DNA of 64,000 bases from Streptomyces koelreuteriae (GTDB lineage Bacteria; Actinomycetota; Actinomycetes; Streptomycetales; Streptomycetaceae), in contig NZ_CP075896.1 in the NCBI RefSeq assembly GCF_018604545.1, positions 620,001 through 684,000 of the forward strand, given 5' to 3'. The translations under genes were made by a program, and so were the position numbers. The notes under the pieces are model-generated. The model saw only the letters and a program-made list of their open reading frames with translations. It made no database searches and was not told the origin of the DNA. Positions 32,571-40,121 of this stretch are shown piece by piece. Positions within the stretch are counted from its first letter, which is position 1, and each line of letters opens with the position of its first letter.

Positions 32571-33101
32571 TCAGCCCTCCGTACCCGGGGCGACCCGCAT
32601 CAGCAGGCGGCACGCCTTGTCTCCGTCGCGCAGACAGCTCTCGGCCCGGTTCTCGGTCAGGGTCACGCCGAGCCCTTCGGACCAGCCCGCGTGGATGTCG
32701 GTGCAGGGGCACCGGTAGCCCTCCAGCGAACCGGCCATCCGCACCATGGTGATGGCGAAGTTCCGCCGCAGGGTGAGCACGATCAGGTCGTCCTCCTCGA
32801 CCTCCGTGGAGGCGTTGCGCAGTTCCGGCGGGAACATGCGGTCACCGCACTCGTCGTAGCGGCGGCGCAGTTCCTCCAGGTCCTTTCCGGTGTCGCCGCT
32901 GTCGGGCAGCGGGCCCGACCGGCGGGCGACGCGCTGCCCGACGTGCACGGCCACCTTGCGCATCGCCTCCGCGTTGATCTCGTTCGCGGCCTCCTGCCCG
33001 AAGCGCCCGGCCACGCCCTGGTACCAGTGGGCGTCGTGCTGCCACCACAGCCGGTACGCGTCCACGGTCTGCGCGCGGTGGTTGGTCCCCTCGTCCCTCA
33101 C
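32571..33101 (-). CDS. Small cytosolic protein of unknown function in the biosynthetic operon
   Basis: 176-aa soluble protein. The N-terminal part is helical (YRLWWQHDAHWYQGVAGRFG, then AANEINAEAMRKVAVHVGQRV). The C-terminal part has EGYRCPCTDIHAGWSEGLGV and SCLRDGDKACRLLMRV, with cysteines spaced like a ligand site. It loosely resembles the DUF6125 and L-2-amino-thiazoline-4-carboxylate-hydrolase-like groups, but I cannot assign it. GTG 33101 overlaps the ligase stop as GTGA, so it is clearly part of the operon. A carrier-protein tailoring or dehydratase-like role is possible and untested. Confidence 0.75.
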   Translation of the reverse strand: MRDEGTNHRAQTVDAYRLWWQHDAHWYQGVAGRFGQEAANEINAEAMRKVAVHVGQRVARRSGPLPDSGDTGKDLEELRRRYDECGDRMFPPELRNASTEVEEDDLIVLTLRRNFAITMVRMAGSLEGYRCPCTDIHAGWSEGLGVTLTENRAESCLRDGDKACRLLMRVAPGTEG

Positions 33102-34759
33102 TCCTGCCCCCTGGTGGCGAACCGGTCGCGCATCACGCGTTTGAGGACCTTGCCCGTGGCGCCCTTGGGCACCTCGTCGGGTTCCATCCGCAGGGCCCGG
33201 GCCACCAGGGGGAACCCGGCGGCCGACAGGACCGCGTTGACCCGCTCGGTCCATACCTCGCCGTCGCCGGCCGGGGCGTCGTCGTCCGCGAGCTGGAGCA
33301 GCGCGTACGCCTCGGCTTCTCCCCCGCCGTCCCAGTCGGCCCGGACGCCCTCGGGGGCGACCCCGACGATCGTGCAGTCGGCCAGTTCGGGCAGCTCCCG
33401 CAGGAGCAGTTCCTCGGTCCGGGTGCTGAACAGGATCCCCTCGCGGGTCCGGATCGCGTCCGGTGCCCGGTCGAGGTGGTAGAAGTTGCCGTCCTCGTCC
33501 TGGTGAGCGAGGTCCCCGGTGAGCCAGTAGCCGCCCAGCCGCAGCCGGTTCCAGGTCAGCGAGTCGTTCCAGTAACCGGGCGTCAGCGTCGGCGACTTCA
33601 GGCCGAGGCGGCCGATCCGCCCCGGCGGCAGCGGGGTGCCGTCCTCGGCGAGCACGGCGGCCTCGGCGAAACTGATCGGCTTGCCGACGCAGCGCGAGTA
33701 GGCCGTGGTGTCCTTGGTGTGCCGGTTGTGGAAGACGGAGTAGCCCGCTTCGGACGAGCCGAGCCCGTCCACGAAGACGGAGCCCTCGACCCTCGTACGC
33801 CGCAGATCGTGCCCGATCCTCACGTGGCCGCCGTACCGCACCAGGGCCCGGATGTGCGCCTCGTGGGCCGCGTCTCCGGTGTTGAACCACACCTGGACAC
33901 TGTTCAGTTGACGGATCGACAGATCTTGTACGGCCATCTCGCCGAAGGTCCCGGCGAAGGCCAGCACGGTGGTCGGCCGGAACTCCTCGATGGCGTCCAG
34001 GACATCGGTGCCGCGTCGACTGGAGAGCAGCTTGATGTCCGTGCGGAGCAACAGGCAGTACAGCAGGGTCGCCACCATGGCGTTGTGCGCGCCCGGCAGC
34101 CCCACCAGGGTGCGCTCCATGTCGGTCCCGGTGGAGTAGCGCAGCCGGTGCAACTGCGCGTACATCAGCGTCCGGTGGGTGTGCGGAACGCCCTTGGGCA
34201 TGCCGGTGGTTCCGGACGAGTGCGAGATGAGCACCGGGTCGGTGGGGTCGTGCCGGTACGGGTACGACGACGGCAGGGACGCGCGGTCCCCGGGCCGGAT
34301 GTCGGCGGCGGTGACGCAGAATCCGAGCCCCGATCCCGACAGCACCGCGTGGTGCTCCGGGTCCGTGAAAGCGCCCACCGACCCCTGTCCGCGTACGTAC
34401 TCCCGGGCGGTCTCCGGGGCCAGGTTGCCGTTGACGAACGAGGGGATCGCGCCGAGGGAGGTCAGCGCCAGGAAGTTCACCGCGAACTCGGTGCTGGAGT
34501 GGGAGTGCACGGCGACCGGGTCGCGGGGCCGCACTCCCCGGGCGGCGTACCAGCCCGCGTAGGTCTCGGCGGCCTCGATCAACTGCCCGAGCGTCAGCAC
34601 CCGCGGGCGGCTGCCGTCCGGTGCCTGCCAGGTGCCGTCCGTCCGCAGCACCGGCTCGTCGAGCGGGCGGCCGTACGCCGTCAGCCGCTCCAGGATGTTG
34701 CCGGCGCCCAGTTCGGTGTCGGAGCAGATCCGGGCGCGCTCCTGCCTACTGATGAGCAT
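33098..34759 (-). CDS. Adenylate-forming ligase (ANL superfamily), second of the operon
   Basis: 553-aa AMP-forming enzyme. The core phosphate-binding motif is SHSSGTTGMPKGVPHTHR near residue 195, the A5 region reads VDGLGSSEAGYSVF instead of the common YGxTE, YWLTGDLAHQDEDGNFYHLDR gives A7-A8, and VPKGATGKVLKR supplies the C-terminal lysine. All catalytic parts are present. Substrate candidates are 3-amino-4-hydroxybenzoate, its chain-extended product, or, if the pathway includes diazotisation, an amino-aryl acid with nitrite. ATG 34759 overlaps the ketosynthase-like gene by 14 bases. Confidence 0.9.
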   Translation of the reverse strand: MLISRQERARICSDTELGAGNILERLTAYGRPLDEPVLRTDGTWQAPDGSRPRVLTLGQLIEAAETYAGWYAARGVRPRDPVAVHSHSSTEFAVNFLALTSLGAIPSFVNGNLAPETAREYVRGQGSVGAFTDPEHHAVLSGSGLGFCVTAADIRPGDRASLPSSYPYRHDPTDPVLISHSSGTTGMPKGVPHTHRTLMYAQLHRLRYSTGTDMERTLVGLPGAHNAMVATLLYCLLLRTDIKLLSSRRGTDVLDAIEEFRPTTVLAFAGTFGEMAVQDLSIRQLNSVQVWFNTGDAAHEAHIRALVRYGGHVRIGHDLRRTRVEGSVFVDGLGSSEAGYSVFHNRHTKDTTAYSRCVGKPISFAEAAVLAEDGTPLPPGRIGRLGLKSPTLTPGYWNDSLTWNRLRLGGYWLTGDLAHQDEDGNFYHLDRAPDAIRTREGILFSTRTEELLLRELPELADCTIVGVAPEGVRADWDGGGEAEAYALLQLADDDAPAGDGEVWTERVNAVLSAAGFPLVARALRMEPDEVPKGATGKVLKRVMRDRFATRGQE

Positions 34760-35480
34760 GGGTCCGTGCCTCCTTCCTTGCCTCGGAGTGGGTGGCCGCC
34801 AGATCGAAGAGGCCCTGGATGCTTCCGGGGCAGGCGGCGGGTCCGGTAGCCGAGTCGGGCATCTCGTCCGCCCGAACCGGGACGGGAACCCCGGCGCCGG
34901 GACGGGTGAGCAGCAGCGCCGCTGCCCTGCCGGCGTTCGCGGGGCGGCCCGCCAACGGATGCTCGCCGACGGCCAGTTCCCGGTACACGGCGGCCGTCCG
35001 CTCACCACCACCCAGCTCCACACCCAGCACCAGCACCCGGTCCAGCTCCGGGTCCTCCAGCAGGAGATCCGCCATGGCCAGCAGTTCGGTCAGCGCGTCG
35101 TCGAGGGTGGAGAGGCTGAACATCTGCCCGGTGATCCCGAACTCCCGGCTCAGATGGCCCAGTACGGAGTTGGGGGTGGCCTGCATGAACAAGAGCGGGT
35201 TGTGGACCCGCCCGGCGACCATCCGGCTGCTGGCCAGATCCGCGGTGGTCGTGTCGCCCAGCAGGGCGGCCAGCGCCACGGCGGTGCGGGGGCCGCCGCC
35301 CCCGGGCGGTTCGGCCAGGCACCGCCCGGCGACCTCGTAGGCCAGCGGGCTGAACGCCGACTCCACGAAGCCGGGCAGCCTCGGCAGCGCGATGTCGTCC
35401 GGGTGCCCGGTGCCGTACGTCGCGGTGGCGCTCGCGAGGACGCCGAGGTGGGTTCGCGGTACGGGCTTGTCCGTCGTCAC
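34746..35480 (-). CDS. Ketosynthase-like chain-length-factor-type protein without catalytic cysteine
   Basis: 244-aa protein matching the N-terminal half of the ketosynthase fold (PRLPGFVESAFSPLAYEV, HNPLLFMQATPNSVLGHLS, TGQMFSLSTLDDALTELL). Where a ketosynthase has its TACAS nucleophile, this protein has SLSTLDDA, so it cannot condense by itself. Length and pattern resemble the short Ketoacyl-synt_2 proteins next to aryl-polyene ketosynthases. It probably pairs with the KS at 35477-36808 as a chain-length factor. Its start overlaps the KS stop by four bases and its TAG stop lies inside the ligase gene. Confidence 0.85.
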   Translation of the reverse strand: MTTDKPVPRTHLGVLASATATYGTGHPDDIALPRLPGFVESAFSPLAYEVAGRCLAEPPGGGGPRTAVALAALLGDTTTADLASSRMVAGRVHNPLLFMQATPNSVLGHLSREFGITGQMFSLSTLDDALTELLAMADLLLEDPELDRVLVLGVELGGGERTAAVYRELAVGEHPLAGRPANAGRAAALLLTRPGAGVPVPVRADEMPDSATGPAACPGSIQGLFDLAATHSEARKEARTHAHQ

Positions 35481-36808
35481 GGCCGCTCCAGCACGAGTGC
35501 GGTGTTGGCGCCCCCGAAGGCGGCGTTGATGGTGAGGGCCCGGCGCGGGTCGGCCCGGCGCGGCCGGTTCGGCACGTAGTCGAGGTCGCAGTCCGGGTCG
35601 GGCCGGGTGAACCCGGCGGTCGGCGGCAGCACACCGTCCGTCAACGCCAGCATCGTGATGACGAACTCCACGATGCCCGCCGCCTCCAGGAGGTGCCCGG
35701 TGGTGCTCTTGGTCGAGCTCACCGGGATCGACTCCGCCCGCTCCGCGAGGGCGGTTCGCAGCCCCCGGGTCTCGGCGCCGTCGTTGTACTTGGTGCCGGT
35801 GCCGTGGGCGTTGACATAGCCGAGGGCCGCTCCGTCCGGGTCGCCGGCCAGCCGCAGCGCCTGCCGTGTGGCCTGGGCGAGGCCGGCCCCCTCCGGGTGC
35901 GGCTGGGCGATGTGGTGGGCGTCCGTCGCCGCGCCCCAGCCCGGCACCGACGCCAGCGGCCGGGCCCCGCGCCGTCGGGCGTGCCCGGCGGACTCCAGTA
36001 CGACGGCCGCGACTCCGTCGCCGAGCAGCAGCCCGCTGCGGTCGGCGCTGAACGGGCGCACCATGCCGTCGCGGGACAGGGCCCGGCCGGAGTCGAACTT
36101 GCCGAAGGTCTCCTCCTCCACGAGGTATCCGCCCGCGCAGACCGCCACGTCGATCCGGCCGGAGGAGATCAGTCGGCAGGCGTGGATGATCGCGGCGGCG
36201 GAGGCGACACAGGCGTTGGTGAAGGTGAGCCGGGGCCCGGTCAGGCCGAGATGCCCGGCCAGCAACTCGGCGAGCCGTGCGGGAACGGCGTCGGCGAACC
36301 GCGCCGCGACTCCCTCGGGCTCGGCACCGGGGTCGCCCGCGAGCAGGACGCCCGCGCCCCCGGCGCCGTTCAGCGCCCCATCCACCTTCCGGCCCACGCC
36401 CTCACCGGCAGCACCGTTCCGGACAACGCCCCCGTTCCGGCCCGCGTCCGTTCCCGGCCCAGGCCCCGACGCGACCTCCTCCGCCCGGCCCCGCCAGTAC
36501 CGCGTGACACTCGTATGGTCGCCGGCGACGCCGAGCAGGGTCGCCGCATCCGTGCCCGGGCCGAGACCGGCCATGTCGAGGGCTTCGGTCCCGCAGGAGG
36601 CGAGTGCGTGGCGCAGCGCCCAGTCCTCGACCGCGTCGGGTCCGTCCGGGGCGGCGGCGGCCATCGGCGTCCGGTACGGGCCGGTGTCGAACCGTGTGGT
36701 GGGACGGAACGCGGGGATCCCCGCGAAGACCCCGCTCCGCAGGGCATCGGCCCCCGTTCCGAACGCGGTGCGTACACCGAAGCCGGTGATCGTCACATCA
36801 CCGCTCAT
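35477..36808 (-). CDS. Beta-ketoacyl-ACP synthase (KAS II type)
   Basis: 443-aa condensing enzyme with an intact triad: C200 in FTNACVASA, H335 in VNAHGTGTKYND and H372 in TKSTTGHLLEAAG. It decarboxylates malonyl-ACP and extends an acyl or aryl starter. A glycine-rich insert at about residues 113-170 (GPGPGTDAGRNGG and on) interrupts the N-terminal half and is unlike standard FabF. The next gene downstream is a short cysteine-less partner, so the pair resembles KS/CLF of type II or aryl-polyene systems. It overlaps the upstream ACP gene by 11 bases. Confidence 0.93.
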   Translation of the reverse strand: MSGDVTITGFGVRTAFGTGADALRSGVFAGIPAFRPTTRFDTGPYRTPMAAAAPDGPDAVEDWALRHALASCGTEALDMAGLGPGTDAATLLGVAGDHTSVTRYWRGRAEEVASGPGPGTDAGRNGGVVRNGAAGEGVGRKVDGALNGAGGAGVLLAGDPGAEPEGVAARFADAVPARLAELLAGHLGLTGPRLTFTNACVASAAAIIHACRLISSGRIDVAVCAGGYLVEEETFGKFDSGRALSRDGMVRPFSADRSGLLLGDGVAAVVLESAGHARRRGARPLASVPGWGAATDAHHIAQPHPEGAGLAQATRQALRLAGDPDGAALGYVNAHGTGTKYNDGAETRGLRTALAERAESIPVSSTKSTTGHLLEAAGIVEFVITMLALTDGVLPPTAGFTRPDPDCDLDYVPNRPRRADPRRALTINAAFGGANTALVLERP

Positions 36809-37088
36809 CCCGGCCTCCCCCTTCCGCCCGGCCGGTCTGTGCCGCGCGCAGATAGCCGGTGAGCCGCCGCAGTGAGGTCAGCCCGGCGATGTCCTCGTCG
36901 GTGGGCTCGACGACCAGGCCGTACCGCTCCTCCACGACGTGGAGCAGCCACACCAGCCCGAGGGAGTCCAGCACCAGTTCGGCGTCCTCGCCGAGGTCGT
37001 CGGGCAGCCCGGGGAAGACCTTGCGGTCCGACAGCAACTGCCGGACGCTGTCGGTGGTGATGGGGGGCGTCGAGGCTTCCGTGCTCAT
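36798..37088 (-). CDS. Acyl carrier protein 1 of the biosynthetic operon
   Basis: 96-aa carrier protein. The phosphopantetheine serine is S42 in VLDSLGLVWLL. The fold is the usual four helices (VRQLLSDRKVFPGL, then VVEERYGLVVEPTDEDIAGL and SLRRLTGYLRAA). The ATG at 37088 overlaps the stop of the second ACP gene by four bases, and its stop lies inside the KS gene. Two carriers side by side suggest that one holds the aryl starter and the other the malonyl extender or growing chain; which is which cannot be told. Confidence 0.92.
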   Translation of the reverse strand: MSTEASTPPITTDSVRQLLSDRKVFPGLPDDLGEDAELVLDSLGLVWLLHVVEERYGLVVEPTDEDIAGLTSLRRLTGYLRAAQTGRAEGGGRDER

Positions 37089-37360
37089 GCCCGCGCACCG
37101 CGTCGGACGACCTCGGCGACGAGTCCGCCGAGCGTGAGGGAGGCCAGCGGCTCGATGTCGGTGTCCGGGATCTCCACGCCGAACCGGGACTCCAGCCGCA
37201 TCGTGAGCTCGATCAGGCTGAGTGAGTCGACGTCCAGCCCGCCGACGGTCACCGGGCTCTCGTCGGTGATGCCCTCACGGCTGGTCAGGATGTTCATCTC
37301 GTCGATCACCGCGGTCAGGACGAACTCGCGGATCTCGTCTTCCAGGGTCGATGTGCTCAT
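37085..37360 (-). CDS. Acyl carrier protein 2 of the biosynthetic operon
   Basis: 91-aa carrier protein with the phosphopantetheine serine S46 in GLDVDSLSLIELTMRLE. Helix 1 (EIREFVLTAVIDEMNIL) and helix 3-4 (IEPLASLTLGGLVAEVV) are standard. It is separated from the upstream ligase by 85 bases that include a run of ten G residues near 37400, the only sizeable gap in the operon, and could have an internal promoter. It is directly coupled to the next ACP gene. Confidence 0.92.
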   Translation of the reverse strand: MSTSTLEDEIREFVLTAVIDEMNILTSREGITDESPVTVGGLDVDSLSLIELTMRLESRFGVEIPDTDIEPLASLTLGGLVAEVVRRGARA

Positions 37361-37445
37361 GGTCGACAGAACTCCAGTGAGAGGTACCGGTGGGGGAATC
37401 GGGGGGGGGGAATCGCGCGGAAGATGTTCGGGCGGCCCGGGCGGC

Positions 37446-38858
37446 CTACGGCGTACCGCTCGCCGCCGCCTGCAACGCCGCCGCCTGGCGCAGCAGCTTC
37501 CCGTTGGACGTACGCGGCAGGGTCTCCAGCAGCCGGATCACCCGCGGCAGCTTGTAGTCGGCCAGCCGCTCCCGGCACCACCGCAGCAGTTCCTCGGCGG
37601 ACGGGGGCTCGGCACCGGCGGCCACGGCGACATACGCCTCGGTCACGCCCTCGTGGACCAGGACCGCCTGCTCGACCGCCGGGTGCTCGCGGAGCACCTG
37701 CTCGACCTCGGTGAGGTCCACTTTCAGACCGCCGATCACGACGAGCGAGTCGGCCCGGCCGTGCACGCTGACCGCCCCTGTGTCGTCCACGGTGGCCCGG
37801 TCCCGGGTGTGCAGCCAGCCGTCCGCGTACTGCGTACCGCCCGAGTCGAAGAGATACGGGGACTCGGCCAGCGCCACGTCCAGCTCGCCCCGGTACTGCC
37901 GTACCACCACGCCCGGCGCGGCCCGGCCGACCGAGGGTCGCACCGCGCCGCCGACGTCGATGGCGACGATGCCGGTCTCGGTGGTGCCGTAGGCCTCGCC
38001 GACCGGGACGCCGTACCGTTCCGTGAACCGCTCGGCCACCCGTGGAGGCATCAGCTCGCCGCCCGACACGGCGATGCGCAGCTCGGGCAGGGCGGGCGGA
38101 TCGAGGGCGGACGCGAGGAGTTCGAAGTGCATCGGCACTCCGAACAGGGCGGTGATCCGGTGGTCCACCGCGGTCCGCAGGATGTCGCGGGCGGAGACGC
38201 GGGGCGCGAACACCACGGAGACACCGGCCGCCAGCGCGTACAGCAGCCCGCCGATCAGCCCGAAGCTGTGGGCTGTCGAACTGAGCAGCAGCAGCCGGTC
38301 GCCCTCCCTCGGCATACCGGGGACCGTGGCGAACGCGTCCACCTCGGCGGCGAGCGACCGGACGGTTCGGCCGATCACCTTGGGCCGTCCCGTGGAGCCC
38401 GAGCTGAACTGCACCAGCCGGTGCCCGGTGGCTGCCGGGCGGCCGGTCCTGCGGCACTCGGTGGTGATCTCGTACTCGGGCCGGAAGCCGAACGCCGCCC
38501 GGACGTTGGAGCCGGCGCCGACCAGGAACTGCGGCCGGCAGACCGCGCAGAGGGCCTCCACCTCGGCCGGTTTGAGCCGGAAGTCGAGGAGGAGCACCTG
38601 CGCGCCCAGGCGCCACAGCGCGAGCAGCACCTCCACCTGGGTGAAGCTGGGCGGTGTCCGCAGGCCCACGGTGCTGGCCGGGCCGATGCCGTATCCGGCG
38701 AACACGGCGGCCTGTTTGGCCACCCGCTCACGTAACTCCGCGCGGTTGATTGTGTTCTGTCGGTGCGTCAGGAATGGGAGCCCGTCGTCCCGGGCGTCGA
38801 ACAGCCGCTGGACGAGGGAGCCCATCGAGTCGGGCGGGTCTGTCGCGCGTTCGCCCAT
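37446..38858 (-). CDS. Adenylate-forming acyl/aryl ligase, first of the operon
   Basis: 470-aa AMP-forming ligase. Motifs: FSSGSTGRPKVIGRTVR (phosphate loop) near residue 150, YGTTETGIVAIDVGG, LHTRDRATVDDTGAVSVHGR (aspartate and arginine of A7-A8) and LPRTSNGKLLRQA with the C-terminal lysine. It probably activates 3-amino-4-hydroxybenzoate made by the two upstream enzymes and transfers it to one of the carrier proteins just downstream. That assignment rests on gene order. ATG 38858 lies six bases after the DHQ-synthase-like stop. Confidence 0.92.
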   Translation of the reverse strand: MGERATDPPDSMGSLVQRLFDARDDGLPFLTHRQNTINRAELRERVAKQAAVFAGYGIGPASTVGLRTPPSFTQVEVLLALWRLGAQVLLLDFRLKPAEVEALCAVCRPQFLVGAGSNVRAAFGFRPEYEITTECRRTGRPAATGHRLVQFSSGSTGRPKVIGRTVRSLAAEVDAFATVPGMPREGDRLLLLSSTAHSFGLIGGLLYALAAGVSVVFAPRVSARDILRTAVDHRITALFGVPMHFELLASALDPPALPELRIAVSGGELMPPRVAERFTERYGVPVGEAYGTTETGIVAIDVGGAVRPSVGRAAPGVVVRQYRGELDVALAESPYLFDSGGTQYADGWLHTRDRATVDDTGAVSVHGRADSLVVIGGLKVDLTEVEQVLREHPAVEQAVLVHEGVTEAYVAVAAGAEPPSAEELLRWCRERLADYKLPRVIRLLETLPRTSNGKLLRQAAALQAAASGTP

Positions 38859-38864
38859 GAGGCC

Positions 38865-40121
38865 TCAGACCTCCTTGCAGAACTCGCCGATGGGCAGGCC
38901 GACATGGCGCTTGTCCGTGGCCAGATAGCCGAGCAGTTCGTCACCGGTGCGCAGTTCGGTGACATTGAGGACCTTCCCGCCCGGGCCGAGCACCCGTACG
39001 TGCCAGTCGTCCTGCACGGTCAGGCTGACCAGCCGTCCGTCCTCGGCGTGGGTGCGGATCTCCAGCAGCGGCCGGGACTCCAGCTTGGCGCGGCCGACCA
39101 CGACCCGCCGGGTACGGCCGTCGGCGCCGACCGCCAGCAGGACGCTGCCGGAGCCCACCTCGCTGAGGTAGTTGGTGCGGTTGTCCGGTCCGAGCGTGTA
39201 CGAGTGCAGGGCCCCGGCGTTGACCCGGAACGGCCGGGTCGGCATGTACGGCAGCGGGTGGGTCTCGCTGCAGCACAGGACGAAGCCGGAGGAGTACGAG
39301 CCGACGAGGATGCCCTCGTCCTCCTCGAAGTGGGAGCAGGTGTCCACGCACACCCGGTCGCCGAGTCCGACGTGCCGGATGCTCTCCACGGTCAGCGTGG
39401 ACAGCTCCAGTTGGAGCGTGCCGGCCTGCAGCAGCCGGGCCAGTGCGAACACCTCGTCGGCGCTGCGGGGCGTGAAGAGGATGCCGTCCGAGCCGCGTTC
39501 GAGGACGTCGAAGACGATCGCCGCCTCCTCCAGGCCGTCGACGACGGTCACCAGCTTGCCGTCGGCGGACTCGGCCGCGGCGAGCACGATCTCCAGCGGG
39601 ATCTTGGTCGGGTCGGCGAAGTGGATGACGGTGTACGGCAGTTTCATGGCGCCCGCGCACGAGAGCTGAAGCGTGCGGTCGTCCCGTACGTCGACGATGC
39701 CGGCGGCGGGTGTGCCCCCAGTGGCGCGGTTGCCGACGGCGAGGGCATCCAGTTCGTCCTCGGTGCCGAACCTCCGCAGCAGAACGTCGATTCCGGTGCC
39801 GGGCGCAGAGCGTGCGGACTCGGTCGGGGAGCTTCCGGGGCCGGACGGGGACCCGGCGTCGGGGGCGCCCTTCCCCTCCTTGGCACCGGGAGCCTTCCCG
39901 GCCGTGCCCGTGCCCTTCTCCTCCTTGGCGCCGGGCTTCTTGGTGGCGGTCGGGCTCTGACCCTCGGGCGCCAGTACCCGGGTGACGGTCGGGGGCAGGG
40001 TCGCGAGCAGCTCGGCGTCGGCGGCCACCACCCCGGCCATCCGGGCGTGGACGGCCGCGTCCACCACGGCCTGGAGCTGCCGGCCGGGGACTTCCCGCAG
40101 ATCGATCCATGCGAACCTCAT
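38865..40121 (-). CDS. DHQ-synthase-II-like enzyme (GriH type), 3-amino-4-hydroxybenzoate synthase
   Basis: 418-aa member of the archaeal-type 3-dehydroquinate synthase II family. Strong signatures: DRVCVDTCSHFEEDEGILVG, YSSGFVLCCSETHPLPYMPT and FRVNAGALHSYTLGPD. In grixazone and related pathways the GriH enzyme converts the C7 amino-sugar-like aldol product into 3-amino-4-hydroxybenzoate; the same job is inferred here because a GriI-type aldolase precedes it. Residues 51-110 are an unusual Lys/Gly/Pro/Ser-rich insert with repeated PGAKEEKG and PGAKEGKG segments. ATG 40121 overlaps the aldolase stop by four bases. Confidence 0.92.
   Translation of the reverse strand: MRFAWIDLREVPGRQLQAVVDAAVHARMAGVVAADAELLATLPPTVTRVLAPEGQSPTATKKPGAKEEKGTGTAGKAPGAKEGKGAPDAGSPSGPGSSPTESARSAPGTGIDVLLRRFGTEDELDALAVGNRATGGTPAAGIVDVRDDRTLQLSCAGAMKLPYTVIHFADPTKIPLEIVLAAAESADGKLVTVVDGLEEAAIVFDVLERGSDGILFTPRSADEVFALARLLQAGTLQLELSTLTVESIRHVGLGDRVCVDTCSHFEEDEGILVGSYSSGFVLCCSETHPLPYMPTRPFRVNAGALHSYTLGPDNRTNYLSEVGSGSVLLAVGADGRTRRVVVGRAKLESRPLLEIRTHAEDGRLVSLTVQDDWHVRVLGPGGKVLNVTELRTGDELLGYLATDKRHVGLPIGEFCKEV

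Noticed and set aside
37380..37415. Run of ten G near 37400 as a frameshift or transposon scar
   Set aside because: It lies in the 85-base gap between the ligase and ACP genes, both of which are intact, so there is no gene to disrupt and no terminal repeat.
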